Shown: piece by piece, positions 50,432 to 58,750 of the stretch
How positions within the stretch are numbered: position 1 is the first letter of the stretch
Layout of the letters: each line of letters starts with the position of its first letter
NCBI GenBank assembly: GCA_951394045.1
Contig: OX595990.1
Location: forward strand, 2,224,549-2,288,548
Source: Nitzschia sp. DOCU1
Taxonomy: Eukaryota; Bacillariophyta; Bacillariophyceae; Bacillariales; Bacillariaceae
Direction of reading: 5' to 3'
Length of the DNA: 64,000 nucleotides
Notes under the pieces: generated by a model
Databases searched by the model: none
The model's input: only the letters and a program-made list of their open reading frames with translations
Told to the model about the DNA's origin: nothing
Made by a program: the position numbers and the translations under genes

Positions 50432-52832
50432 TCAACACTTCCTGTGCTGTACGAGTTCATCGAAACCAGCCTTGATACCCGTATACAACTGCTGTTTCTT
50501 TTTTGCCCGTTCGTCTTCAGATTCAATCGCTGCAAGTGATTTAAAAGTCTCGACAAAAACCAAATCTGGTTCCGTCATCGCTTTCTTCCAAAATGGAAGT
50601 TCAAAGCGAAATAAGAATCGATGAACCTCCAACATGCGGAAACCCGCACGGTCAGCAAAGAGGCCTTTCCTTGCATGAAATGCCATCACCACTTGAAAAT
50701 ATAAACTCCCCAATTCAGATTCGAAGTGTAGCCCAGTTCGCAATCCAGGTATTGTAACAAGCCTGGCGGCTGTCTCTGCCGCGTCTGCCTGCCAACCACA
50801 GCGGCTTCGTAGGAGTGATGCCAGCTGTTCCAGAAAGCGTAGTAAAAAGCTTTCACCGCCACAGTCCAAGTGAAACCAACGTAGGATGTCTTCGGATGCC
50901 CGTTGGTTGACCATCCAACGTTGTTGGCGCTCTCTCGCCACACCAATAGTGGGCGTGATGGCGAGCCCATATTGTGCCGACAAATCCTTGCATACCAAGC
51001 CACACAAATCCTTGTTGTCTTTCGTCACCTCATTCAATCGTTGTTGGATTGAACGATGGTGGACGTCCTGATAGTTGCCTCGTTCCGTGTCACCAAATGC
51101 TGCCAACGAAGCATGTGATACCACCAGATTTGCGACATGAAACGGGTCACCCCAGACTATTACACGTCTTGCGACTCCATTGATGACACGGTGCTCTTCC
51201 TCGATTAGTTTCAGCCCCTTTTCAAAAGTTAGGCAGGTGGTCTTGATCGCATCTGGGGCATTGTCCGAAGTGCCCCCTCCAAAATTCCGAAATGAAGACG
51301 GTTCTAATATCCCACGGAGAGATTCCACATTCAAATCAGAGTTGCCATCACTGTTGGATGCGATGGCAGACTCTGTCGTTGCCAGCTTGAAAGATGGCAT
51401 TCCATCTTTATCGAGACAGGTGAAGAGAAGCCCGTGTCTCTTTTGTTTCAGATGTTGACTGTCGTCATCTACTGTAAACCACAGGACTGGATTGTTGTAC
51501 CTATCCTTTACAAAGGTTGTCTCATAGAATGACCGACGTAGCAAGATCTTGTCAATCTCATACAGACGACTGAATCGTACACGTAGAGTGGTCTCAGAAG
51601 GAAACTCTTCATAGCGTAGTGACCGGCCAAGGAAATACGGAGCGATGGCGTTGATCAAGCCACAAAATCGGCTAAGATCAACGCAATATACATACGAGAC
51701 ATGCCGCAGGACTTGAGCCGCAGTGTCTTTTAAGACCAATTGCTTGTTGTCGGTTCGCCGTTCGTATGGACTATACGGCTCAGTGACATGATCGCAACTC
51801 TGCACTTCTTCAAACCTTCTACCGCCATTGAATAGAGAAACTTGATGAAAAAGTCGACCAGCGGTTCGTCCAATTTCGGACGGACAAGCTCCTTTTCGAA
51901 TAATTTGGCACGAATTTTTTGAAGCACTCGTTTGGTATTGTGCAATTTTGAATTCGAGAAATTTGCTAGCTTATCCAGCATTCCCTGTGGTAGCACAAGA
52001 CTCCGCTTTTTGAATTCTTCCGCCACCACAGTTTTATCTCTTGATACAGAGAATAAGAACACGGCAAGATCTCCTAGCTTGAATTGGTCAAGATTGGATG
52101 TCGCCAATTCTTGTAATGGCTGTAACAGCCATGGATCCTTGGGATCAAGACACCAAGGATCTTGCACTGTTGCAGGAGTAACCACCACCTGTTCCTCTAA
52201 AATTCTAGGTCGTTTCGGTAGAGGTAGTGCAGTCTCACTCACTTCAATGATCTCCTCACACCACTTCTTGCCAATCAAATAATTTGATTGAATTAAAATC
52301 ATCCGTAGTAGTGACTCGATTGTGCGTAGATTCCTAGTTGGAAAAAGCTCTTGAAATTGTTCTGCAAGAGCTGGAACATCGATCATATCATAGGCTCTGG
52401 TTAATTCAGACGATTGCTCCTCCAGGGCCCAGAGCTTCCACCCTTCCTTCCGCCGCCTTGAAATAGTTTCATCTTTGATCCGTGCGGTGGGAGCGCCTTG
52501 AATTGCCGCCATAGTGATCTTGCTCTCAGCACACCCGAATAAAAACCACTTTGGCTTGCTCTTACCGTAGGCTTGCGATGCACAATGCCATGTAGAATAC
52601 GGTGGGTGAGCCTTCACTTCTTCCACCACTCTTGATAAAAGCTGAAGGGCTGTTCCATGATCTTTAGTGTCGGTAAGACCAAGTTGGTGGGCAAGAGCCG
52701 ACTCGTGCCACCAGTAGATTGATTCAATTTGAACTAGTCCATTTTTAGCCGCCGACTTTAACACAGCGGCCTCCGAAAATCCGGATTAGTGAGGTCGGAG
52801 GGAGGATCCAGAGGCTGCGATGATGCCATCAT
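50432..52832 (-). pseudogene. transposase pseudogene with two frameshifts, RNase H-fold (hAT-like)
   Basis: A protein-like sequence starts at ATG 52832 (MMASSQPLDPP), leaves its frame at about 52775 in a TTTT run, continues to about 51810, then changes frame again and ends at 50432. Each break needs one extra base to restore continuity, so this copy is dead unless the breaks are assembly errors. In the last segment WFTVDDDSQH, GGTSDNAPDAIK and WGDPFHVANLV resemble the D, D and C/H blocks around the hAT catalytic core; the final Glu was not located. The first part is rich in Leu and Lys, with PLPKRPRIL as a possible nuclear signal; no BED zinc finger is seen. About 750 residues in total, normal for hAT. 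Confidence 0.65.
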
Positions 52833-53035
52833 ACTAATTTCGGTATCTCACGAACCACAGGGACTTGGCTTGCGCGCTCGCAGTATAGGCTCTACTAGGG
52901 TCTTGTGGACAATATATTGCGACGGCGCCAGATATGATGATGTCTAAGATCACTTTTGTTTGAAGGATATGAACAACAACAAGCTGCGCCATGGTCATCG
53001 GATTTCGTCGCGATGCGCTCGTGTAAAATCCCTTG

Positions 53036-53161
53036 CAGCTGTGCGTGCGCGCACGGTGGCGGCCCGGCGCGCCATTATTTAGGCGTCGGGACCCATAGCA
53101 GCTGTGCGTGCGCGCACGGTGGCGGCCCGGCGCGCCATTATTTAGGCGTGGGGACCCATAG
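53036..53161. repeat. 63-bp GC-rich tandem duplication at the transposon right end
   Basis: Two copies, 53036-53098 and 53099-53161, differ at one base (TCGGGA or TGGGGA). Each contains the self-complementary TGCGTGCGCGCA and ends in GGGACCCATAG, the right terminal repeat. The transposon thus has a doubled right end. Confidence 0.9.
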
Positions 53162-53748
53162 CTGCGGACTGACGCGTCGTTGCGCGACGTATGGTGTCGA
53201 TGCGTAGTGTGTTGGGCAGGTTATGTAGACTTTGTACTAAGGTCTACAGGGTCTCATGTACGGTCTTATTTTTTTGAGGTAGTGTATGGTGTCAAAAGGT
53301 TCTCCTCATGTGTTCCTTACCTTGTGTTGTTTAGGATCTGGTGTACAAGGCGAACCTGTGTGAATGGTGGTTTCCGACGAATGCATAAATGTTCGCAATC
53401 GCTACTGTTGACTCTCGAACATGAAGACATTTTTGTTCTTTCCAAGCCAATAGTAGGACTATGCAGTATGTCTTCTGTAGATTTAAGCATGCCGTTGTTG
53501 CATTATATCGTTTCCCTTCGGGGCTCTGTTAAATGAATCACGAACGGTATCGCATCTCCCTATTATCGATACCCATGGCATATTCGCTAATAAAATGATA
53601 TAGCTTGATAAAAATGGCGGACTGAACCGGTCTTGTTTCACGATCATTGAAGACGTCTCATTGTTCCGTCCCCACTCTCGCCCGTGAATTACCGGTAGTA
53701 CCACGGCAACGAGGCTTGCTGTAGAAAATTTCCCCCCTCGCCAGAAAC
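53162..53748. other. intergenic region right of the transposon island
   Basis: Low-complexity and AT-rich in parts. A 118-codon plus-strand frame (53180-53536) is Cys/Val-rich and not protein-like. No other feature seen. Confidence 0.4.
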
Positions 53749-54402
53749 ATGGAACCTTTTCCGTACACCGGGAAAGTTACCGGTGGCGGTGTAATGCATT
53801 CTCCAACTACCGCCAAGGAACCAAGAACCGCCGATCCCGTTGTTCATCATTCACACAATCCACCAAAGCTTGCAAACAAAATCAAAAACTCGAACGCACT
53901 TCGATCGGCGATCAAACACTCTCAATCTTCGACCATGAGCGACGCCCTAGGATCCTTTCTGAACCAGCTTATTGAATGCTCAGGGAGGCCTGGATCGCAC
54001 ATCTCAATAATTAGCGATAATGCAAGACGGACGCAGGATCCAGATTTGCCTAGCAACGCACGAAAGCGAAGAGCTCCACGCCGAAGTGCGAGCTCGCCAT
54101 TGAATCACATGTCCTCACGGTGGGAGCCTGCCTTGAGCATCGGCTCGATGCATTCAAGCAGCAACCCTCAACCACGGATTCTAGCAGAACGAAAGAGCCG
54201 TTGGGAAAGCGAGAGCGCATCAATTGCCCACATCAAGTTGACCCGGCCGAAACGAGATTCTTCATCAGCAGCAGGTGACGGTTTCTTGAGCCCAGTACAC
54301 GATACTGGAAAGCTACAGAAAAGGAATTCCTCCAATAAGAATTTGAAGAAGGAGATGACTACATCTGATCTCCCGAAGTCTCTACGATCTCTTCCCTACT
54401 AA
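53749..54402 (+). CDS. basic, Ser-rich unknown protein
   Basis: A 217-residue intronless protein from ATG 53749 (MEPFPYTGKV). Mostly disordered: Ser, Arg, Pro and Lys rich with basic patches (ARKRRAPRRSASS, KLQKRNSSNKNLKKE). One short ordered segment (SDALGSFLNQLIECSG) may form a helix. No domain is recognised; composition suggests a nuclear or cytoskeletal regulatory protein. Confidence 0.55.
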   Translation: MEPFPYTGKVTGGGVMHSPTTAKEPRTADPVVHHSHNPPKLANKIKNSNALRSAIKHSQSSTMSDALGSFLNQLIECSGRPGSHISIISDNARRTQDPDLPSNARKRRAPRRSASSPLNHMSSRWEPALSIGSMHSSSNPQPRILAERKSRWESESASIAHIKLTRPKRDSSSAAGDGFLSPVHDTGKLQKRNSSNKNLKKEMTTSDLPKSLRSLPY

Positions 54403-54839
54403 GCTTCGAACCGATCGATATGCTACAAAGTAGGTTCGTGGGCGAGCTTGTGTAGCTGGCGCATCAGCTACGGGGGCAGCGATGAAGCCCGCGCTCACTC
54501 TTTTTGAATCAGGACAAATTCCAAGAACACTTTGTTGTCTGTTTCCAAGTCAGCATTGCCTACTGCAGCGAAGCTGCAAAGAAATACAACCAACGCCACG
54601 GCAAAGACAATCGACTGCTACCAAAACGATTATGTACTCCAGTACTGCTGACTTACTGACTTTTACAATAAGTACACCTCTTTCCAGACGACTAATAGTT
54701 GTTATAGATAGAGCTAGCAAAATTTGAACACTCCTTCGCGTGGGCGGCTTGGCTTTGCCGGCAAAGTTGCTACATGTTGAATGACCGTCCAGATTGCTTC
54801 AATGTTGCAGTGTTTTCAAAACTTTATAATATCTATTGT

Positions 54840-56274
54840 CTAAGCATCCAACTGGCGAACCGACTTCTCAATGATATCCAAGCACTGGTCCATTTCGCTT
54901 TCAGTGATGGTAAGAGGAGGAGCAAATCGGATGATGTTTCCGTGCGTAGGCTTCGCGAGAAGTCCGTTGTGCTGCATGTTAACGCACAAGTCCCAGGCCT
55001 TTCCAGTGTCCCCGTAAGCCCCCTTGGGCTGATCAATGACAATCGCATTCAGGAGACCTCGTCCGCGCACCGACTCGATTGCAGTGCTAGAGATGAAAGA
55101 ATTCAGACCCGACCTCAATTGCTCGCCACGGGCTTGGGCGTTTTCCGCCAACTTTTCATCTCTCAGGACTTCCAAAGCAGCTATTGCAACCTTACACGCC
55201 AATGGGTTGCCGCCATATGTCGATCCGTGCTCACCAGGTTTTAATGTCAGGATAACTTCATCCGATGCCAGGACGGCGGACACGGGAAGAACTCCTCCAC
55301 TCAAAGCCTTGCCCAGCACCAAAATGTCGGGCAGGATTCCGTCGTAATCGACCGCCAAGCGGTGACCAGTTCGGCACAAGCCAGTCTGAACTTCATCAGC
55401 AATCAAAAGAACATTGTATTTTGCGCACAGATCCTTGACCTTTCGCATGTAACCGTCGGCGGGAACGACCACACCGGCCTCACCCTGAATTGGTTCTACC
55501 ATGAAAGCAGCACTGAGAGCAAAACATAAATTATTCAGTGAGAACCACAATCTAACAGTCTGCGTCACAAAGGGCGCTTTCTTTGTCCCCTTTAATTATT
55601 ACTCACATGTTGCCGGCGTCCTTCTTGAATTCTTCTTCCAGGGCATCAATATCATTGAAAGGGACGTGGGAAAATCCAGGCATGTATGGTCCGAAGCCCT
55701 TGAAAGCGGTGGGGTCATTGGAACTTGAAATGGCCGCCAAAGTTCGACCCCAGAAGTTTTGGTTGGCGAAAATAACGCGAGCTTGGTTTTTGGGAATGCC
55801 CTTGACGTCGTATCCCCATCGTCGTGCCAACTTGATAGCGGTTTCACCTCCTTCGACACCCGTGTTCATGGGCAACACACGGTCCATTCCAAAGTAATTT
55901 GTGATGAACTCGCTGTATTCTCCAAGAACGTCGTTGTGAAAAGCTCTTGATGTCAGAGTTAATTCTTGTGCCTGTTCAATCAGCGCCCCGATAATCTTAG
56001 GGTGGCAATGACCCTGATTCACAGCGCTGTACGCGGACAAGAAATCAAAATACTCTTTGCCGTCAATATCCCACATCTTGGTACCCCGTCCCTTGGAGAT
56101 CACGACAGGAAGAGGGTGATAGTTATGTGCGCCATACTTGTCTTCGAGGGCCATGCACTCTTCGGCGGTGCGAGGTCCATGATGAGAGGACACGGCAGCC
56201 GAAGACTTGAAACGACGAAGTGCCTGGGCGACTTGATTAGAGCGGAGCTTGGAGGTAGCGTTTCTGGCGATCAT
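54840..56274 (-). CDS. OAT: ornithine aminotransferase, mitochondrial
   Basis: Two exons, 55607-56274 and 54840-55512, joined over a 94-nt GT-AG intron to give 446 residues; the splice reads [17 protein letters not shown], the conserved OAT stretch. This PLP enzyme converts ornithine and 2-oxoglutarate to glutamate semialdehyde and glutamate, linking the diatom urea cycle to proline. Seen: a basic, hydroxylated presequence ([20 protein letters not shown]) fitting mitochondrial import; [18 protein letters not shown]; the PLP-phosphate side; [14 protein letters not shown] with the PLP-ring Asp; and the PLP lysine in [19 protein letters not shown] closes the active site. Length equals the family norm. 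ATG 56274 is used; the frame's earlier TTG is ignored. Confidence 0.93.
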
Positions 56275-57022
56275 GGTTATCAATATCTTTAATAGCAGAA
56301 TGGAAGGTTCTGGTCGTAGGCTTGGACGATTTTATGGTGTCGAAGGCGAAAAAATACCTTTCTCGATTTTGTGGGATGTTCAATTTTTGTGACTGACCTT
56401 GTGGAAGTCCGTCGGGCTCTTGTTGGGTGAGATGAGATGGACATGACACTTCGGCACGAGCTCCTTCCAAGCTTCGCGGTATTCGCGCCCCTACGCGTTG
56501 AGTACCAATTTTCGAGAATGGAATTCGAGGTCTCAAACTTTCCATTTACAAGACTGAGTTTCGTACCGCTGAGATTACGATTTTAGGAAGCCGCCCAAAT
56601 TACATCAGACTGGTGCGACCACGGTAAATCAGAGCTCTCGCCTTCTCCAGCATGATGAAACCGACCAGGGAGTTCGCCTTGTTCTGAGACATCGTTGCGA
56701 AGTGCAGAAGAAAGTCGAAGAAAAGCGCAACGAGTTGTCGGATGCAATCAAGTTGATCTCACTCAAGGATTCCATGCATTCCATCAAACATACATAAATT
56801 GAAGTCAAATAGGAACTTCAAATTGCGAATTGCAAAACGCTCAGACTGGAGAGTGGGAGGTGCCTGACGTACGTGGCGTGCTATTGGCCGTTCACTTTGA
56901 TCTGCCTCTTACGAATGGCAGACGTTCGCGCCAAAAATCTTTCCCGTCGTCTTGCCGTCTGGCCAGTCGAGTCACTGGCATTCGTGATTGGATCTCCATC
57001 CATCAAATCCAAGGACGAGAGC
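56275..57022. promoter_or_regulatory. upstream region of OAT, cut by copia element 2
   Basis: About 750 bp left of the insertion plus 152 bp on its right (63308-63459) made up the space between the divergent OAT and GMP synthetase genes. TGACGTACGTGG near 56864 contains a TGACGT box. No gene was supported. Confidence 0.4.
57017..57022. repeat. target-site duplication of copia element 2, left copy
   Basis: GAGAGC precedes the left LTR and is found directly after the right LTR at 63308-63313. Copia usually makes 5 bp; here six bases match. Confidence 0.85.
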
Positions 57023-57334
57023 TGTTCAAATACGGTAAATCTGGTGGTCAAGGATCGCTCTTCACGACGTCATCAGCGTGATGACGCAATCGTATAGGGA
57101 AGTGCAACGTTCACTCCCGAACAGCCACGTGCTGACTCCAACGAGGAGAAGGCATGGAGATGGCACTAAGTACGATACAAATCAGAGTACATCAGCTGTC
57201 TATCTCGACAGCATACATTTAGTTTACGCACTGTTAGTGCTCATAAGTTTCAGAATCAACACACTGCAACACAACCACAAGTTATTTGAGCTCTTTTTAC
57301 GATTAGCCAGTACCGGTCATCGTAGATTTCAACA
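57023..57334 (+). repeat. 5' LTR of copia element 2 (312 bp)
   Basis: Identical by eye to 62996-63307. It contains an 8-bp inverted repeat CGTCATCA-GCG-TGATGACG within 57069-57087. Confidence 0.95.
57067..57087 (+). promoter_or_regulatory. paired ACGTCA / TGACGC boxes in LTR 2
   Basis: ACGTCA (57067-57072) and TGACGC (57082-57087) match, from memory, the CCRE2 and CCRE3 motifs that bind bZIP factors in CO2/cAMP-controlled diatom carbonic-anhydrase promoters. The same pair is at 63040-63060 in the 3' LTR, upstream of GMP synthetase. Confidence 0.45.
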
Positions 57335-57348
57335 CGCTTCCTCTGCGC
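57335..57348 (+). other. primer-binding site of element 2 (initiator tRNA-Met D-arm type)
   Basis: CGCTTCCTCTGCGC starts at the first base after the LTR. Its complement GCGCAGAGGAAGCG equals the D-arm of eukaryotic initiator tRNA-Met (GCGCAGNGGAAGCG, from memory) except for one variable loop base. It does not resemble the complement of the tRNA 3' end. Confidence 0.5.
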
Positions 57349-57391
57349 ATAAGAGACATACAAGTTCTTCAACAGTTAATCATCAGCTACA

Positions 57392-58750
57392 ATGGCCGCC
57401 AACCTTCAGGTTCCTCCAGTGGTTCCACCAATGATACCACCGATAGTACCGCCTCCGGTCGTGCCACCAGCGGTCCCCCCAGCGGGGCCGCCAGCTCAGC
57501 AAAACATCGCTGCGCCAACGTTTGCACTCACGCCAGCTCTCGCACATGCGAATGTGCTTGACTACACGACATCCGAGGGAATGAAGATTTGGTCATCCGC
57601 AACTTCCTCAATGTACTCATCCGACGAAGAAGGCTTCGACTGCTCTCCCGAACGAATGAAGGATTTCCTCAACAGGAAAGGCGGACGAGCAGCTATCAAC
57701 GGATGGGACGACTCCTTCCTAGCAATCCCTGAAGATCCCAACAATCCAATCGGACCAGCATCCAATTTCCTCAATCACTACGGAGAGTACACCCTCGACT
57801 ACCTGCATCAGTGTGCACAAGTCTACGTCAACGCTCAGAATCGAGCTGCTCAAGACTCCGTGCAAGCGTACAACTGCATCATGAACAGCTTAAATGCATC
57901 GGGTCGCAACAAGATAGCAGCATACAAGGACGAGTACACTGTCAGCAACAAGGGCGTGGGAATTCTCCTACTCAAAGTGGTCATACGGGAATCAAGCATC
58001 GACACGAACGCAACAACCGCACACATCAGGACTCAACTCTCCTCTCTGGATACCTACCTACCTACCATAGGCAACGACATAGGCAAGCTGAATCTGTACG
58101 TAAAAGGACTTGTGGATGCTTTAGCCGCGCGAGGCGAGATCACAAACGACCTTTTGGTAAATTTGTTCAAAGGCTATCACGCCGCAAGCGACAAACGATT
58201 CATTGCCTACATCGAGAAGAAAGAAGAGGAATACGAGGATGGAACCACGGCGATCACTCCAAGCACTCTCATGGCATTGGCCAAAAACAAGTACGAGGTG
58301 CTAGTCGAAAAGAACCAGTGGAACGCACCATCTTCGGAAGAAGAAAAGATTATGGTGCTCGAGGCCACTCTGAAACGACTCCAAGGTCAACAGAGAACTG
58401 CCGGCAAGTCTAGAACGACTGAAAGCAATGACAACAAAGCCGGCAAGGCCAAAGGCAACAACAAGAAGAAGAAGTCCGACATGCCTGCGTGGGTGTCCGT
58501 CAAACCCAAAGCTGGGGAACCCACAAACAAGACAGTCGATGGCAAGCAATGGTGGTTCTGCGCCAATCATCAAAAGTGGTGCCGCCATTCGACCGACAAG
58601 TGCGAGAAGAAAGGATTGGGAAAGGGAAAGGATGGAGGCAACGCGACAACTTCGAAACCAGCAACGCCGACTACAACGACTAAACAAGAGTCGAAGTTTG
58701 CAAAAGCAATGACTGCTCTCGCCGATATCGCCGAAGAAACTGAGGAGTGA
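57392..58750 (+). CDS. gag: gag-like capsid protein of copia element 2
   Basis: 452 residues from ATG 57392. The N-terminus is a Pro/Val repeat (VPPMIPPIVPPPVVPP). The middle is helical and capsid-like. Near residue 385 the segment WWFCANHQKWCRHSTDKC supplies Cys and His in a C..H..C.H..C order, as in the gag finger of diatom copia elements and different from the retroviral knuckle. It ends in a Lys/Thr-rich tail, EETEE and UGA. The next codons stay open in the same frame into pol. Confidence 0.85.
   Translation: MAANLQVPPVVPPMIPPIVPPPVVPPAVPPAGPPAQQNIAAPTFALTPALAHANVLDYTTSEGMKIWSSATSSMYSSDEEGFDCSPERMKDFLNRKGGRAAINGWDDSFLAIPEDPNNPIGPASNFLNHYGEYTLDYLHQCAQVYVNAQNRAAQDSVQAYNCIMNSLNASGRNKIAAYKDEYTVSNKGVGILLLKVVIRESSIDTNATTAHIRTQLSSLDTYLPTIGNDIGKLNLYVKGLVDALAARGEITNDLLVNLFKGYHAASDKRFIAYIEKKEEEYEDGTTAITPSTLMALAKNKYEVLVEKNQWNAPSSEEEKIMVLEATLKRLQGQQRTAGKSRTTESNDNKAGKAKGNNKKKKSDMPAWVSVKPKAGEPTNKTVDGKQWWFCANHQKWCRHSTDKCEKKGLGKGKDGGNATTSKPATPTTTTKQESKFAKAMTALADIAEETEE

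Larger units (their letters stand above)
49866..53164 (-). mobile_element. decayed TIR DNA transposon, probably hAT-related (copy B)
   Basis: The left end CAGCTATGGGTCCCGATGCC is matched in inverse orientation at the right end (53145-53164; GGCGTGGGGACCCATAGCTG), giving a terminal inverted repeat of about 20 bp that begins with CAG, as hAT elements do. Inside are a two-part transposase frame on the minus strand and a 98-bp block (52943-53040) also present just outside the left end (49773-49870). No 8-bp target duplication is seen, which fits a rearranged copy. Superfamily assignment is tentative. Confidence 0.6.

Noticed and set aside
50379..50624. Small plus-strand frames opposite the transposase end
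   Set aside because: Hydrophobic translations of TTC/TTG-rich non-coding DNA overlapping a better-supported minus-strand frame.
49858..53172. 8-bp target duplication around the DNA transposon
   Set aside because: ATCCCTTG on the left and CGGACTGA on the right do not match; the left flank belongs to another repeat copy.
57078..57434. 118-codon frame starting in LTR 2 and its twin at 63051
   Set aside because: It begins inside the repeated LTR and has no domain; the twin in the other LTR is the same repeat.
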